Source of the DNA: Abditibacteriaceae bacterium | GTDB taxonomy: Bacteria; Armatimonadota; Abditibacteriia; Abditibacteriales; Abditibacteriaceae | Direction of reading: 5' to 3' | DNA length: 64,000 nucleotides | Assembly: GCA_019239895.1 (NCBI GenBank) | Contig: JAFAZH010000012.1 | Location: 1-64,000 of the forward strand | In this document: positions 54,179-62,568 of the stretch, piece after piece | Layout: each line of letters begins with the position of its first letter | Position numbering within the stretch: position 1 is the first letter of the stretch | Program-made: the position numbers and the translations under genes | Notes under the pieces: model-generated | The model's input: only the letters and a program-made list of their open reading frames with translations | What the model was told of the DNA's origin: nothing | Database searches by the model: none

Positions 54179-54949
54179 ATGTTAGAAATACGCAATCTGC
54201 ACGCTAAGGTTGATAATAACGAGATATTAAAAGGTATTGATCTTCAAGTAAACGCGGGGGAAGTTCACGCCATTATGGGGCCGAATGGCTCTGGCAAAAG
54301 CACGTTGGCTCAAGTATTGGCCGGGAATGGCAACTATGAAGTAACGGAAGGTGAGGTCACTTTTCAGGGCCAGGATTTGCTGGCGATGGAAGACCCAGAG
54401 CAGCGTGCCCAGGCGGGCATCTTTATGGCGTTTCAGTATCCGGTGGAAATTCCCGGTGTAAATACCCAGGTCTTTCTGCGGGCGGCGCTCAATGCGGTGC
54501 GCAAGTCGCGGGATGAAGAAGAACTGGATGCTGCACAGTTTCAGGCATTGTTGCGCCAGAAGATGAAACTGGTCGAGATTGACCCCAGTTTCCGCAATCG
54601 CTCGGTGAACGAAGGCTTCTCTGGCGGCGAGAAGAAACGTTTTGAAATCTTCCAGATGGCTCTGTTAGAGCCGAAGTTGGCTATCCTGGATGAGACCGAT
54701 TCCGGCCTGGATATTGATGCCCTGCGCATCGTGGCTAATGGTGTCAACGCTCTTAAAACGCCGGAGAACGCCACTATTGTGGTGACGCACTATCAGCGAT
54801 TGCTGGATTACATTGTGCCGGACTATGTGCATGTGCTCTCGAAGGGGCGCATCGTGAAGTCGGGTGGCAAGGAATTGGCGCTGGAACTGGAAGCCAGGGG
54901 CTACGATTGGATTAAGGAGTTGGAGGTGCCCGCCGGGGCTGGCGCATAA
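54179..54949 (+). CDS. sufC: Fe-S cluster assembly ATPase SufC
   Basis: 256-residue ABC-type ATPase. Walker [10 protein letters not shown], SufC-specific signature [15 protein letters not shown], Walker [17 protein letters not shown], and H-loop VVTHYQR. Drives the SufBCD complex. Its Shine-Dalgarno (AAAGGA, 7 bases before ATG) belongs to a heptamer array, which is unusual. The stop overlaps the sufD start by one base (TAATG), indicating coupling. Confidence 0.97.
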   Translation: MLEIRNLHAKVDNNEILKGIDLQVNAGEVHAIMGPNGSGKSTLAQVLAGNGNYEVTEGEVTFQGQDLLAMEDPEQRAQAGIFMAFQYPVEIPGVNTQVFLRAALNAVRKSRDEEELDAAQFQALLRQKMKLVEIDPSFRNRSVNEGFSGGEKKRFEIFQMALLEPKLAILDETDSGLDIDALRIVANGVNALKTPENATIVVTHYQRLLDYIVPDYVHVLSKGRIVKSGGKELALELEARGYDWIKELEVPAGAGA

Positions 54950-56307
54950 TGAGAACATTAACCAAAACCGCCACCGACGCCAGAGACCGCTATCTGGACG
55001 CCTTCCGCACCTTTGAAGCCATGCAGCCGCAGAATGGTGATGGCATTTCATGGCTGCGCGAATTGCGCACCACTGCTAGCCGCCGCTTTGAAGAGTTAGG
55101 CTTCCCCACCACCCGTGACGAAGAGTGGAAATACACCGATATTAGCCCCATTGCCAACCTGATAGGTTCCCCTGCGGATGCTGCTCAAGTTCAAGGTTTA
55201 AGTGCTAGTGACGTTGAGCCGTTCACTTTGCAGGGCCTAGATGCGTTGCGCTTGGTCTTCGTCAATGGGCACTATGCAGAAGCTCTTTCTTCGGTGGGCA
55301 CTTTGCCTAAAGGGGTTGTGCTGAGCAGCCTAGCAGCGGCTATCAGGTCGGATTCACCTGTGGTGCGCAGCCATCTGGCGCAGTATGCCAGTTTTGAAAA
55401 TCACACCTTTGTGGCTCTCAATACGGCCTTCTTCCAGGATGGGGCTTTCCTCTATGTGCCGGATAACACCGTGGTCGAGACGCCGATTCAACTGCTCTTT
55501 ATCACCACCTCCGGTGAAACGGCGACGATTGCCCATCCGCGCAACTTAATCGTGGCCGGGGCCAATAGTCAGGTAACATTGGTAGAGAGCTATGTGAGCA
55601 CGGGGCAGGGGACTTACTTCAATAACCCGGTCACCGAAGTCGTCGTGAATAAAAATGCCACCTTTCGCCACCACAAAGTGCAGCTTGAAAGTGAACAAGC
55701 CTATCACATCGCTACCATGCAAGTGCAGCAGGCCCGCGATTGCCAGTTTGCTTCGTTAGCGGTTTCGTTCGGTGGGAGTATCGCTCGCTATGATGCCAAT
55801 GCGGTCATGGCCGATCAGGGCATCGAATGCACGCTGAATGGTGTGTATCTGGTAGCGGGTCAGCAGCATATTGATAATCACACCGTCATGGATCATGCCC
55901 AGCCGCACTGCAACAGCCACGAGAATTATGCAGGCATTCTGGATGGGCAGGCACGCGGTGTGTTTAACGGCAAAATCTTCGTGCGCGAAGATGCCCAAAA
56001 GACCGATGCCAAGCAGTCGAACCGTAACCTGTTGCTATCGCCTAACGCCGTGATTAACACCAAGCCACAGTTAGAGATTTTTGCGGATGATGTGAAATGC
56101 ACCCACGGTGCGACGATTGGGCAGTTAGATGAGGATGCCATTTTTTATTTGCGGGCGCGTGGCATTGACAAGGAAGAAGCGCGGGATATGCTGGTTCATG
56201 CCTTTGCCAGCGATTTGCTGACTGATATTCAAATTGAGCCGTTACGCCAGCAGCTTGAGCAAGAGTTGCACACGCGCCTTGCCCGCAACCGGCAGATTAG
56301 AGAGTGA
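54949..56307 (+). CDS. sufD: Fe-S cluster assembly protein SufD
   Basis: 452 residues, beta-helix SufB/SufD family. N-terminal helical segment ([15 protein letters not shown]), the long beta-helix with [20 protein letters not shown], and C-terminal [19 protein letters not shown], a hallmark of SufD. Partner of SufB in the SufBC2D complex. Translationally coupled to sufC. Confidence 0.96.
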   Translation: MRTLTKTATDARDRYLDAFRTFEAMQPQNGDGISWLRELRTTASRRFEELGFPTTRDEEWKYTDISPIANLIGSPADAAQVQGLSASDVEPFTLQGLDALRLVFVNGHYAEALSSVGTLPKGVVLSSLAAAIRSDSPVVRSHLAQYASFENHTFVALNTAFFQDGAFLYVPDNTVVETPIQLLFITTSGETATIAHPRNLIVAGANSQVTLVESYVSTGQGTYFNNPVTEVVVNKNATFRHHKVQLESEQAYHIATMQVQQARDCQFASLAVSFGGSIARYDANAVMADQGIECTLNGVYLVAGQQHIDNHTVMDHAQPHCNSHENYAGILDGQARGVFNGKIFVREDAQKTDAKQSNRNLLLSPNAVINTKPQLEIFADDVKCTHGATIGQLDEDAIFYLRARGIDKEEARDMLVHAFASDLLTDIQIEPLRQQLEQELHTRLARNRQIRE

Positions 56308-56309
56308 TT

Positions 56310-57644
56310 ATGGTAGCGACACAAGAAGCCGTTTCGAGTGTGGGAGTGTGGGAGGATGGGAGTTTGAAGGATGCGATAACCGACGCGAATACTTCCCCCA
56401 CCCCCCCATTCTCCCACACTCCCACCCCTTTCGACGTTGAGGCTATCCGCGCCGACTTTCCCATCCTGCGCCAGTTAGCGCGGGATAAGCCACTGGTTTA
56501 TCTGGATAATGCTGCCACTAGCCAAAAGCCACAGGTGGTGTTAGATCGGCTGCAACAATACTACACAGCAGAGAATGCTAACATCCATCGGGGTGTGCAT
56601 TATCTCAGCGAGTTGGCAACGCGAGAATATGAAGCCGCGCGCATTAAGATTCAGCATTTTATCAATGCCCGCGATGCCCGCGAAATAATCTTTGTGCGCG
56701 GCACCACCGAGGCCATTAATCTTGTGGTGGGTTCTTATGGCCGCAAGAATATCGGGCCGGGGGATGAGATTATCATCTCCGCGATGGAGCATCACTCTGA
56801 CATCGTGCCGTGGCAGTTGCTCTGCGAGGAAAAAGGCGCGATTCTGCGGGTTATTCCCATCAACGATGCAGGCGAACTGCTGCTCGATGAATATGAGAAG
56901 TTGCTGAACGAGCGCACCAAATTTGTTGCGGTGGTGCATATCTCTAATGCCCTGGGCACCATTAACCCCGTGCGCCGCATTATTGAACTGGCACATGGTC
57001 GTGGCGTGCCGGTGTTGCTCGACGGGGCGCAGGCAACGCCGCACATGAAAATAGACGTGCAGGAGTTGGATTGCGACTTTTACGCATTCTCTGGGCACAA
57101 ACTGTTTGGCCCCACCGGAATTGGCGTCCTCTATGGTAAGCAAGAGTTGCTTGAGGCCATGCCGCCTTATCAGGGTGGTGGCGACATGATTAGCTCGGTC
57201 ACTTTCGAGAAGACGACCTACAACGCCCTACCTTATAAATTCGAGGCAGGCACGCCGCACGTTGCAGGCGTGATTGGCTTGGGTGCCGCCGTGGATTACG
57301 TTGAGAAAATCAACTTAGATGTGGCGGGAGCCTATGAAGCGGAGCTATTAAATTACGCGACCGAAGCGGTGGCTGCTATTCCAGGTTTGCGGCTGGTGGG
57401 GACAGCCCGTGAAAAGGCCAGCATTTTGTCTTTTGTGATTGAGGGCGCACATCCCAGCGATGTAGGGATGCTGCTCGATACGCAAGGCATTGCCATTCGC
57501 GCCGGGCACCACTGCGCACAACCACTGATGGATCGCTTCTGCATTCCAGCCACAGCACGCGCTTCATTTGCTTTCTACAACACCCGTGCCGAAGTAGATG
57601 CTTTTATTGCGGGTCTGCATCGCGCCAGGAAGATGTTAGGTTAG
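56310..57644 (+). CDS. sufS: Cysteine desulfurase SufS with repeat-encoded N-terminal extension
   Basis: About 444 residues. PLP-dependent group II cysteine desulfurase: [30 protein letters not shown], the PLP-Lys in [13 protein letters not shown], and the catalytic Cys in RAGHHCAQP. Mobilises sulfur from cysteine for SufE/SufBCD. The canonical domain starts at [13 protein letters not shown]; the preceding ~40 residues (Val/Ser/Gly/Trp then Thr/Pro/Ser-rich) are encoded by an inverted pair of octamer arrays. ATG 56310 chosen; GTG 56304 is in the same frame and overlaps the sufD stop. Confidence 0.95.
   Translation: MVATQEAVSSVGVWEDGSLKDAITDANTSPTPPFSHTPTPFDVEAIRADFPILRQLARDKPLVYLDNAATSQKPQVVLDRLQQYYTAENANIHRGVHYLSELATREYEAARIKIQHFINARDAREIIFVRGTTEAINLVVGSYGRKNIGPGDEIIISAMEHHSDIVPWQLLCEEKGAILRVIPINDAGELLLDEYEKLLNERTKFVAVVHISNALGTINPVRRIIELAHGRGVPVLLDGAQATPHMKIDVQELDCDFYAFSGHKLFGPTGIGVLYGKQELLEAMPPYQGGGDMISSVTFEKTTYNALPYKFEAGTPHVAGVIGLGAAVDYVEKINLDVAGAYEAELLNYATEAVAAIPGLRLVGTAREKASILSFVIEGAHPSDVGMLLDTQGIAIRAGHHCAQPLMDRFCIPATARASFAFYNTRAEVDAFIAGLHRARKMLG
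56336..56428. repeat. Inverted pair of GAGTGTGG octamer arrays inside sufS
   Basis: Left arm 56336-56367 has four 8-base units (GAGTGTGG, GAGTGTGG, GAGGATGG, GAGTTTGA). Right arm 56394-56428 is the complement (CTCCCACACTCCCACC-type). Both are translated in frame, encoding the extra N-terminus of SufS. Confidence 0.85.
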
Positions 57645-57650
57645 AAGGAT

Positions 57651-58115
57651 ATGACTGTGGCGGATACTGAACAGAAGACACAGGAAGAACAAGCTGAAGA
57701 CCTCATCCAGAGTTTTGAATGGCTGGATAGCTTGGAAGAGCAGTATCAATACTTAATTGATCTAGGTCGCAAGCTGCCGCCGATGAATGAGGCGGATAAG
57801 GTTGAAGCCAATCGTGTGCATGGCTGCCAGAGTCAGGTTTGGTTAGTGGCGCATCCCCGTCCCGGAACCCTTGATGTGATTGACTTTGAAGCAGACAGTG
57901 ATGCCCATATCGTGCGTGGCCTCGTGGCGATTTTGAAGAAAATTTATTCTGGCCAGCCCGCTGCTAAAATCTTGTCCTTTGATATTGAAGGCTTTCTCAA
58001 GCAGTTAGGCTTAGACCAGCACTTGAGTCTGGGGCGTCGTAACGGTCTGGGTGAAATGGTCAAGCGGATTAAAACCCTGGCCGCGACTCTGGCCCCACAG
58101 AATGCTGCGCACTAA
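57651..58115 (+). CDS. sufE: Cysteine desulfuration protein SufE
   Basis: 154 residues, SufE family. The acceptor Cys is in ANRVHGCQSQVWLVAH (~61); PPMNEADKVEANR precedes it, and LSLGRRNGLGEMVKRI closes the fold. Takes persulfide from SufS and passes it to SufB. Six bases after sufS. Confidence 0.95.
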   Translation: MTVADTEQKTQEEQAEDLIQSFEWLDSLEEQYQYLIDLGRKLPPMNEADKVEANRVHGCQSQVWLVAHPRPGTLDVIDFEADSDAHIVRGLVAILKKIYSGQPAAKILSFDIEGFLKQLGLDQHLSLGRRNGLGEMVKRIKTLAATLAPQNAAH

Positions 58116-58145
58116 ATGGTGTGAGTTGTGTCGAAAGGATGGATT

Positions 58146-58574
58146 ATGCCTGATAAACCGAATGTCTTAACCTTAGATCAAGTCATGGAGCCGGTTCTGA
58201 ATGCTGGCGATGAGCCGACAGCGGGTGCCACTGCATCTGCTGCAAGTGCTGATGCAGGCGGCATTAAAGAACAGATTCTCAAGCAGCAAATTGTTGAGGT
58301 GCTATCCACCATCTATGACCCGGAGATTCCGGTGGACATCTATGAACTTGGCCTAATTTATGACATCAATGTGGATGCAGAAGGCAAAGTCCAGATCAGA
58401 ATGACTCTGACTTCTCCGGCCTGCCCAGTGGCAGGCACGCTGCCCATTGAAGTGGAAAATAAAGTCGCCTCCGTTCCGGGTGTGACCGATGTTAATTTAG
58501 AGTTAGTGTGGGACCCGCCGTATAGCATGGAAATGATGTCTGATGCGGCCCGACTTCAACTTGGGCTACTGTAA
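58146..58574 (+). CDS. sufT: SufT / MIP18-family (DUF59) Fe-S assembly protein
   Basis: About 142 residues. DUF59 domain with STIYDPEIPVDIYELGLIYD, TLTSPACPVAGTLP (conserved Cys) and ELVWDPPYSMEMMSDAAR. SufT-like proteins help mature Fe-S proteins and end many suf operons. ATG 58146 has AAAGGA six bases upstream and is preferred over GTG 58128. An Ala/Gly/Thr-rich linker precedes the domain. Confidence 0.88.
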   Translation: MPDKPNVLTLDQVMEPVLNAGDEPTAGATASAASADAGGIKEQILKQQIVEVLSTIYDPEIPVDIYELGLIYDINVDAEGKVQIRMTLTSPACPVAGTLPIEVENKVASVPGVTDVNLELVWDPPYSMEMMSDAARLQLGLL

Positions 58575-58762
58575 GCCTCGGCAGTTCCACATTATGGGAC
58601 GCTAAGCTGTGCTTCGCTATGCTGCGCAACGCCATTTAAACGCTATGCTCAAAATCGCGTCTCAGTTGCGCTATTTATTTGTAGCGAAGCTTTGCGTCCT
58701 ATAATAAACAATCTGCGCAACATATACTATTGACTTACAGTCTAAAGCGAGTGAACTACCAG

Positions 58763-58793
58763 GCACGAAACCTAAGAATTGCAGGTTTCGTGC
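58763..58793 (+). terminator. Terminator or attenuator upstream of murJ
   Basis: 11-bp stem (58763-58773 with 58783-58793), 9-nt loop, followed by TTTTAATTT. It ends 20 bp before the murJ start. It can end suf transcripts or, if the murJ promoter lies upstream, act as an attenuator. A larger imperfect inverted repeat (GGGACGCTAAGC ... GCTTTGCGTCC) spans 58593-58705 in the same gap. Confidence 0.65.
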
Positions 58794-58813
58794 TTTTAAT
58801 TTAGAGGAATGCT

Positions 58814-60610
58814 TTGGCTAAAACACCAACTTCTGATCCTACTCTGACCAACGGCACCAACGATGTGTCCTTAGAGCCGGACGTATCTATTCAGCGCGGC
58901 GATGGGCCATTAGAAGCTTCCGGGCTGGATGTCGAAACGGCGGATGCCGTGCAAACCCGTGCCACCGGGCGGAGTGTGGCGCGAGCTACGGCGGGCATTG
59001 TGCCATTGCACATTTTGCGCTTTGTCATTGGCTTTGTGGCGCAACCACTCATTGCCCACCAGACAGGTTTACGCTGGCAAGCGGACGCCTATGCCGTTTC
59101 CACCGATATGATTCAGCGTATCTGGCTGCTCTTTGAAAAGGTGCTCAATCCAGCTTTTTTACCGACCTTCATTGGGGCGCTTAAAGAAGAAGGCGAGGAG
59201 CGGGCCTGGCGTTTTACTTCCACCGCTTTCTGGCTTACGGCCATTGCCCTCATCTTTGCCACAGGCTTATTCTGGTGGCAGATGCCTCTTATCGTTCAGA
59301 TTTACTCCAAGAAGTCCGCCAACGAACAACAGCAGATTGAACTCACCATCAGATTAGGTCGCCTGTTGCTGACGGGCCTGTTCTTTCTGGGTATGTCATC
59401 GCTGACTTATACCATTCTCAACGGTTATAAACGTTTCGTAGTCGCGGCTTTAGGCGATGCGCTCTGGAAGATCGGCGTATTGGGTGGGGCTGTTATTGCT
59501 TTGCTGTTGCATTTGCGCTCTGACAAGGCGGTGGAAGTCTTTGTCATGGGCTTTATCGCCGGGGCGTTCTTGAAGTTGTTGCCACAGGTTATCGCCATCG
59601 GCTCCAAATGGAAATTGCTGCGGCCCCGCATTGAGTGGAACGATCCCTTAACCCGCAAGATGATTTCCCTGGCAATACCGCTTATCGCGGGCATCGTCGT
59701 CTCCGAAGCACGCGGTGTCTATTTGCAACGCTTAGCTGATGACCCGAAAGTTGCCGTAGAAGCAGGCCGTGCCGCGCTAAAATGGTCGCGCATTATTGGC
59801 GATAACTTAATTGGCATCTTTCCTTATGCTTTGTCTATTGGTATTTTTCCGTACCTATCCGATTTAGCGCGCAACCGTGACCGCCAACCGTTGACTGATA
59901 CCCTGATGGGCGCATTGCGGATTTGCATCTTCACTTTTGGCCCGATTACAGCCATTCTAATTGCCTTGAAGTATCCGTTGCTGCGGGCAGTGTGGGAGAG
60001 TGGCAAAATGACGCAGGCCGACACGGTGCAGATGTCCGGCCCCTTTGTTGGCTTTGCCATTGGCCTGATTGGTTTCGCTTGCGAGATGATGTTGAACCAG
60101 ACATTCTATGCCATGACCAACGCCTGGATACCGACGGCCTCTGGCATTATCATGACGGGCTTGTGGATCGCTATAGCTACGGTTGGGGTGAACATGGGGT
60201 GGGGACTCACCGCTATTGCCGCAGCCGAGTCTATTTCCAAAACGGCGAAGTGCCTGCTGATGTGGTTCTTGCTGCGACCCAAGTTGGGCGATGTCAAAGC
60301 CTCGCAAACACTGACGTTTTGCTTTAAAGTCCTTTGTGGCTCTATCTTCGCCGCAGCGGTAGCCTGGGCGGTGGCCCAGGGGATTGCGCCGCAATCTTCC
60401 CATGTTGGCCACTTCAAAATTAAGATGCTACTCGCCGTCACCGCTGCCGGTTGTAGTGGTTTAGTTATTTTTATCGCATTAGGGGCCGTAGCCGGGGTTC
60501 AAGAAGTGCGTGATTTGCTCAATTTTACCGGCAAATTGAGGCGCAAGTTGGCACAATCTGCGTCCAACTCATCACGCAACCGACCTGCAAGTGAATGGAT
60601 TGAACTCTAA
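58814..60610 (+). CDS. murJ: MurJ/MviN-type lipid II flippase
   Basis: 598 residues, MOP-superfamily membrane protein with about 14 helices. Features: GLRWQADAYAVSTDMIQRIW early, FEKVLNPAFLPTF, paired helices in the middle (GIFPYALSIGIFPYLSDLAR) and FCFKVLCGSIFAAAVAWAV near the end. Flips lipid-linked peptidoglycan precursor across the cytoplasmic membrane. The first ~60 residues are a charged, low-complexity cytoplasmic extension not usual in MurJ. TTG start with GAGGA five bases upstream. The assignment to MurJ rather than another MOP flippase is by general similarity. Confidence 0.83.
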   Translation: MAKTPTSDPTLTNGTNDVSLEPDVSIQRGDGPLEASGLDVETADAVQTRATGRSVARATAGIVPLHILRFVIGFVAQPLIAHQTGLRWQADAYAVSTDMIQRIWLLFEKVLNPAFLPTFIGALKEEGEERAWRFTSTAFWLTAIALIFATGLFWWQMPLIVQIYSKKSANEQQQIELTIRLGRLLLTGLFFLGMSSLTYTILNGYKRFVVAALGDALWKIGVLGGAVIALLLHLRSDKAVEVFVMGFIAGAFLKLLPQVIAIGSKWKLLRPRIEWNDPLTRKMISLAIPLIAGIVVSEARGVYLQRLADDPKVAVEAGRAALKWSRIIGDNLIGIFPYALSIGIFPYLSDLARNRDRQPLTDTLMGALRICIFTFGPITAILIALKYPLLRAVWESGKMTQADTVQMSGPFVGFAIGLIGFACEMMLNQTFYAMTNAWIPTASGIIMTGLWIAIATVGVNMGWGLTAIAAAESISKTAKCLLMWFLLRPKLGDVKASQTLTFCFKVLCGSIFAAAVAWAVAQGIAPQSSHVGHFKIKMLLAVTAAGCSGLVIFIALGAVAGVQEVRDLLNFTGKLRRKLAQSASNSSRNRPASEWIEL

Positions 60611-60648
60611 AGCGAGTTGCATCGCTGTGAAAAATAGAAAATATAGGT

Positions 60649-62001
60649 CTAGTCTAGCAGCGTGCGGCCTTTGGTTTCGATGACCCAGGGCATGGTCAGA
60701 AGTCCGAGGAGTGGCACAACTCCCACCCAGAAAAGGGCTGACATTGCCAGACCCAGCGAGTCTTTGCCATGCGAGGCGATCCATCCTACCAGGAAAGGGC
60801 CACCAGCGGCGATAAAGCGACCCACGTTGTAACAGAAACCCGCTCCGGTGCCGCGTAAGCGCGTTGGAAACAATTCCGGCAGATAATAAGTAAAGCTGCC
60901 AAACACGCCAAAGACCGTTAAGCCAATTAGAAAGTACATATAAAGGCGTTGGTGTGGTTCCATATTCAGCCCGAAAGTCCCCATCACGGCGGCGGCGGAT
61001 AGCAAGTAGTAGATAAAGAACATCTTCTTGCGCCCCAGCAGTTTGGCTGCGGGAATAGTGAGCAGGGTGCCGATTAACCCGCCAAGATTGAAGCTATTGG
61101 TCGCAATCGTTTTCCAGGCTTCGGCCAGCTTGGACGTTTCCAGTTTGCTCAAGCCATTTGCCGCTGCCTGCGCCTGGGCTAAGCCCGTGGACACGACAGG
61201 AATAAAGGCATTGCAACTCCACCAGGTAATAAGTGCTGTGACTGCCATGCAAAAGCCACTGATGGTTAAGGCGCGATATTCCGGGCTGAAGAGTTCCGCA
61301 ACCAAGGGTGCTTTGGCCTGTGACGCGGCCTCTTTCCATCGCTCCGGTTCTTTGACGAAGATGCGTACCAGAAAAGCCGCAGCCGCCGGAATCAAGCCGC
61401 ACAAAAAGACATAACGCCATGAAACTTCAGGATGACTGCTGAAGTTGGCCGTGATGATTTTATTGAGGAAGGTAGCGAGAAACAATCCAATGGGCGCGGA
61501 GGTATACAGCAATGCGCCTGCTTCAATACGTCGCTTTTCGGGCACGACTTCTGCCACCATCGCAGCCCCAGCAGCCCATTCGCCGCCAATGCCTAGTGCG
61601 GCGATGCAACGAAACAGGATTAACATCCCAAGGTTAGGCGTGAAGGCACAGGCGGCAGTGCCAATGGAATAGAGCGCCATTGTCAGCAAGAGAGTTTTGG
61701 TGCGACCAATGCGGTCGGTCACCTTGCCAAAGAAAATGCCACCACATGCCCAACCAATCAGCAAAATAGAAGTCAAGATACCTGTCCATTGCAGGGTGGC
61801 AGCTTTAGCCGGGGCTGTTCCAATGGGAATCCCTAAGAGTGTCGGCACACAGTTAGGGGCGACATAGTTAAAGAGCAGGCCATCGAAGACATCGAATCCC
61901 CAACCCAGCCAGGCGGCAAAGAGCACTGTCCATTGATAGGCATTCATGTCGAGCAGCGTGCGTCCCGCCGTAGAAGGCGTGGGACGAGAAGTTGTTTCCA
62001 T
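60649..62001 (-). CDS. MFS transporter (sugar/aromatic-acid:H+ symporter type)
   Basis: 450 residues, 12 predicted helices. The MFS signature GKVTDRIGRTK lies in the loop between helices 2 and 3, a second copy (AKLLGRKKMF) in the second half, and RCIAALGIGGEWAAGAAMVAE plus PELFPTRLRGTGAG are typical of the AAHS/metabolite:H+ symporter families. Substrate cannot be inferred. TATAAT (minus strand, 62049-62044) lies about 42 bases before the ATG. It converges on murJ with no clear terminator. Confidence 0.88.
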   Translation of the reverse strand: METTSRPTPSTAGRTLLDMNAYQWTVLFAAWLGWGFDVFDGLLFNYVAPNCVPTLLGIPIGTAPAKAATLQWTGILTSILLIGWACGGIFFGKVTDRIGRTKTLLLTMALYSIGTAACAFTPNLGMLILFRCIAALGIGGEWAAGAAMVAEVVPEKRRIEAGALLYTSAPIGLFLATFLNKIITANFSSHPEVSWRYVFLCGLIPAAAAFLVRIFVKEPERWKEAASQAKAPLVAELFSPEYRALTISGFCMAVTALITWWSCNAFIPVVSTGLAQAQAAANGLSKLETSKLAEAWKTIATNSFNLGGLIGTLLTIPAAKLLGRKKMFFIYYLLSAAAVMGTFGLNMEPHQRLYMYFLIGLTVFGVFGSFTYYLPELFPTRLRGTGAGFCYNVGRFIAAGGPFLVGWIASHGKDSLGLAMSALFWVGVVPLLGLLTMPWVIETKGRTLLD

Positions 62002-62059
62002 AGGCGTTATTGACCTTCAGAATAGGCTTGGCGTTGAGACAAAATTATAGCACAGGAAC

Positions 62060-62404
62060 CTAAGTCTCCGGCGCAAAGCCGAAGAAGACTCGCTTGTTGC
62101 CACACAGTGGGCAGCTTAACTCATCACGGTAAAGGGGGCAGGAGCATTGGGTGCAACGCCGCGCGTGCGTAGTAGCATCACGCCGTGTTTTGAGGTCGAG
62201 CAATGCGCCATCATTGACATGGCCTGGATTATGGGAAGGCTGGGTTGCCGGAGCCGTGGCTTTTCTATCGGGTGCATCTATATAGCATGTATAGTGGCTA
62301 AAGGCGCGCACTCTTTGTGCTAAAGCTCGTCGTTGGCGGCGACTTAATGATGTCACGATGGTTACTGCGCTTTCTGCTGAGATTGGAGCTGCGATTAACA
62401 GCAA
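62060..62404 (-). CDS. Small protein with C-terminal zinc ribbon
   Basis: Up to 114 residues from TTG 62404; GTG 62356 is equally possible and neither has a Shine-Dalgarno. A basic helical N-terminus (SLSRRQRRALAQRVRAFSHY) and a disordered middle precede a clear zinc ribbon: RRCTQCSCPLYRDELSCPLCGNKRVFFGF, two CxxC pairs. Such domains bind nucleic acid or proteins. Function unknown; it lies divergent to glcF. Confidence 0.5.
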   Translation of the reverse strand: MLLIAAPISAESAVTIVTSLSRRQRRALAQRVRAFSHYTCYIDAPDRKATAPATQPSHNPGHVNDGALLDLKTRRDATTHARRCTQCSCPLYRDELSCPLCGNKRVFFGFAPET

Positions 62405-62568
62405 TGAGATGTTAAAAGCATCCTTTAAATCAAGACGCTGTGATGTCTGGTGCGTGCCGTGTATCCAGAGCAGAAACAGATCAACCCGCCACGCCGCAGC
62501 ACTTAATAATTATGCAGGAGAGCCTCAAACAGCGATTGTGTTTGTTACACTGAGGGCGAGGTTTACTC

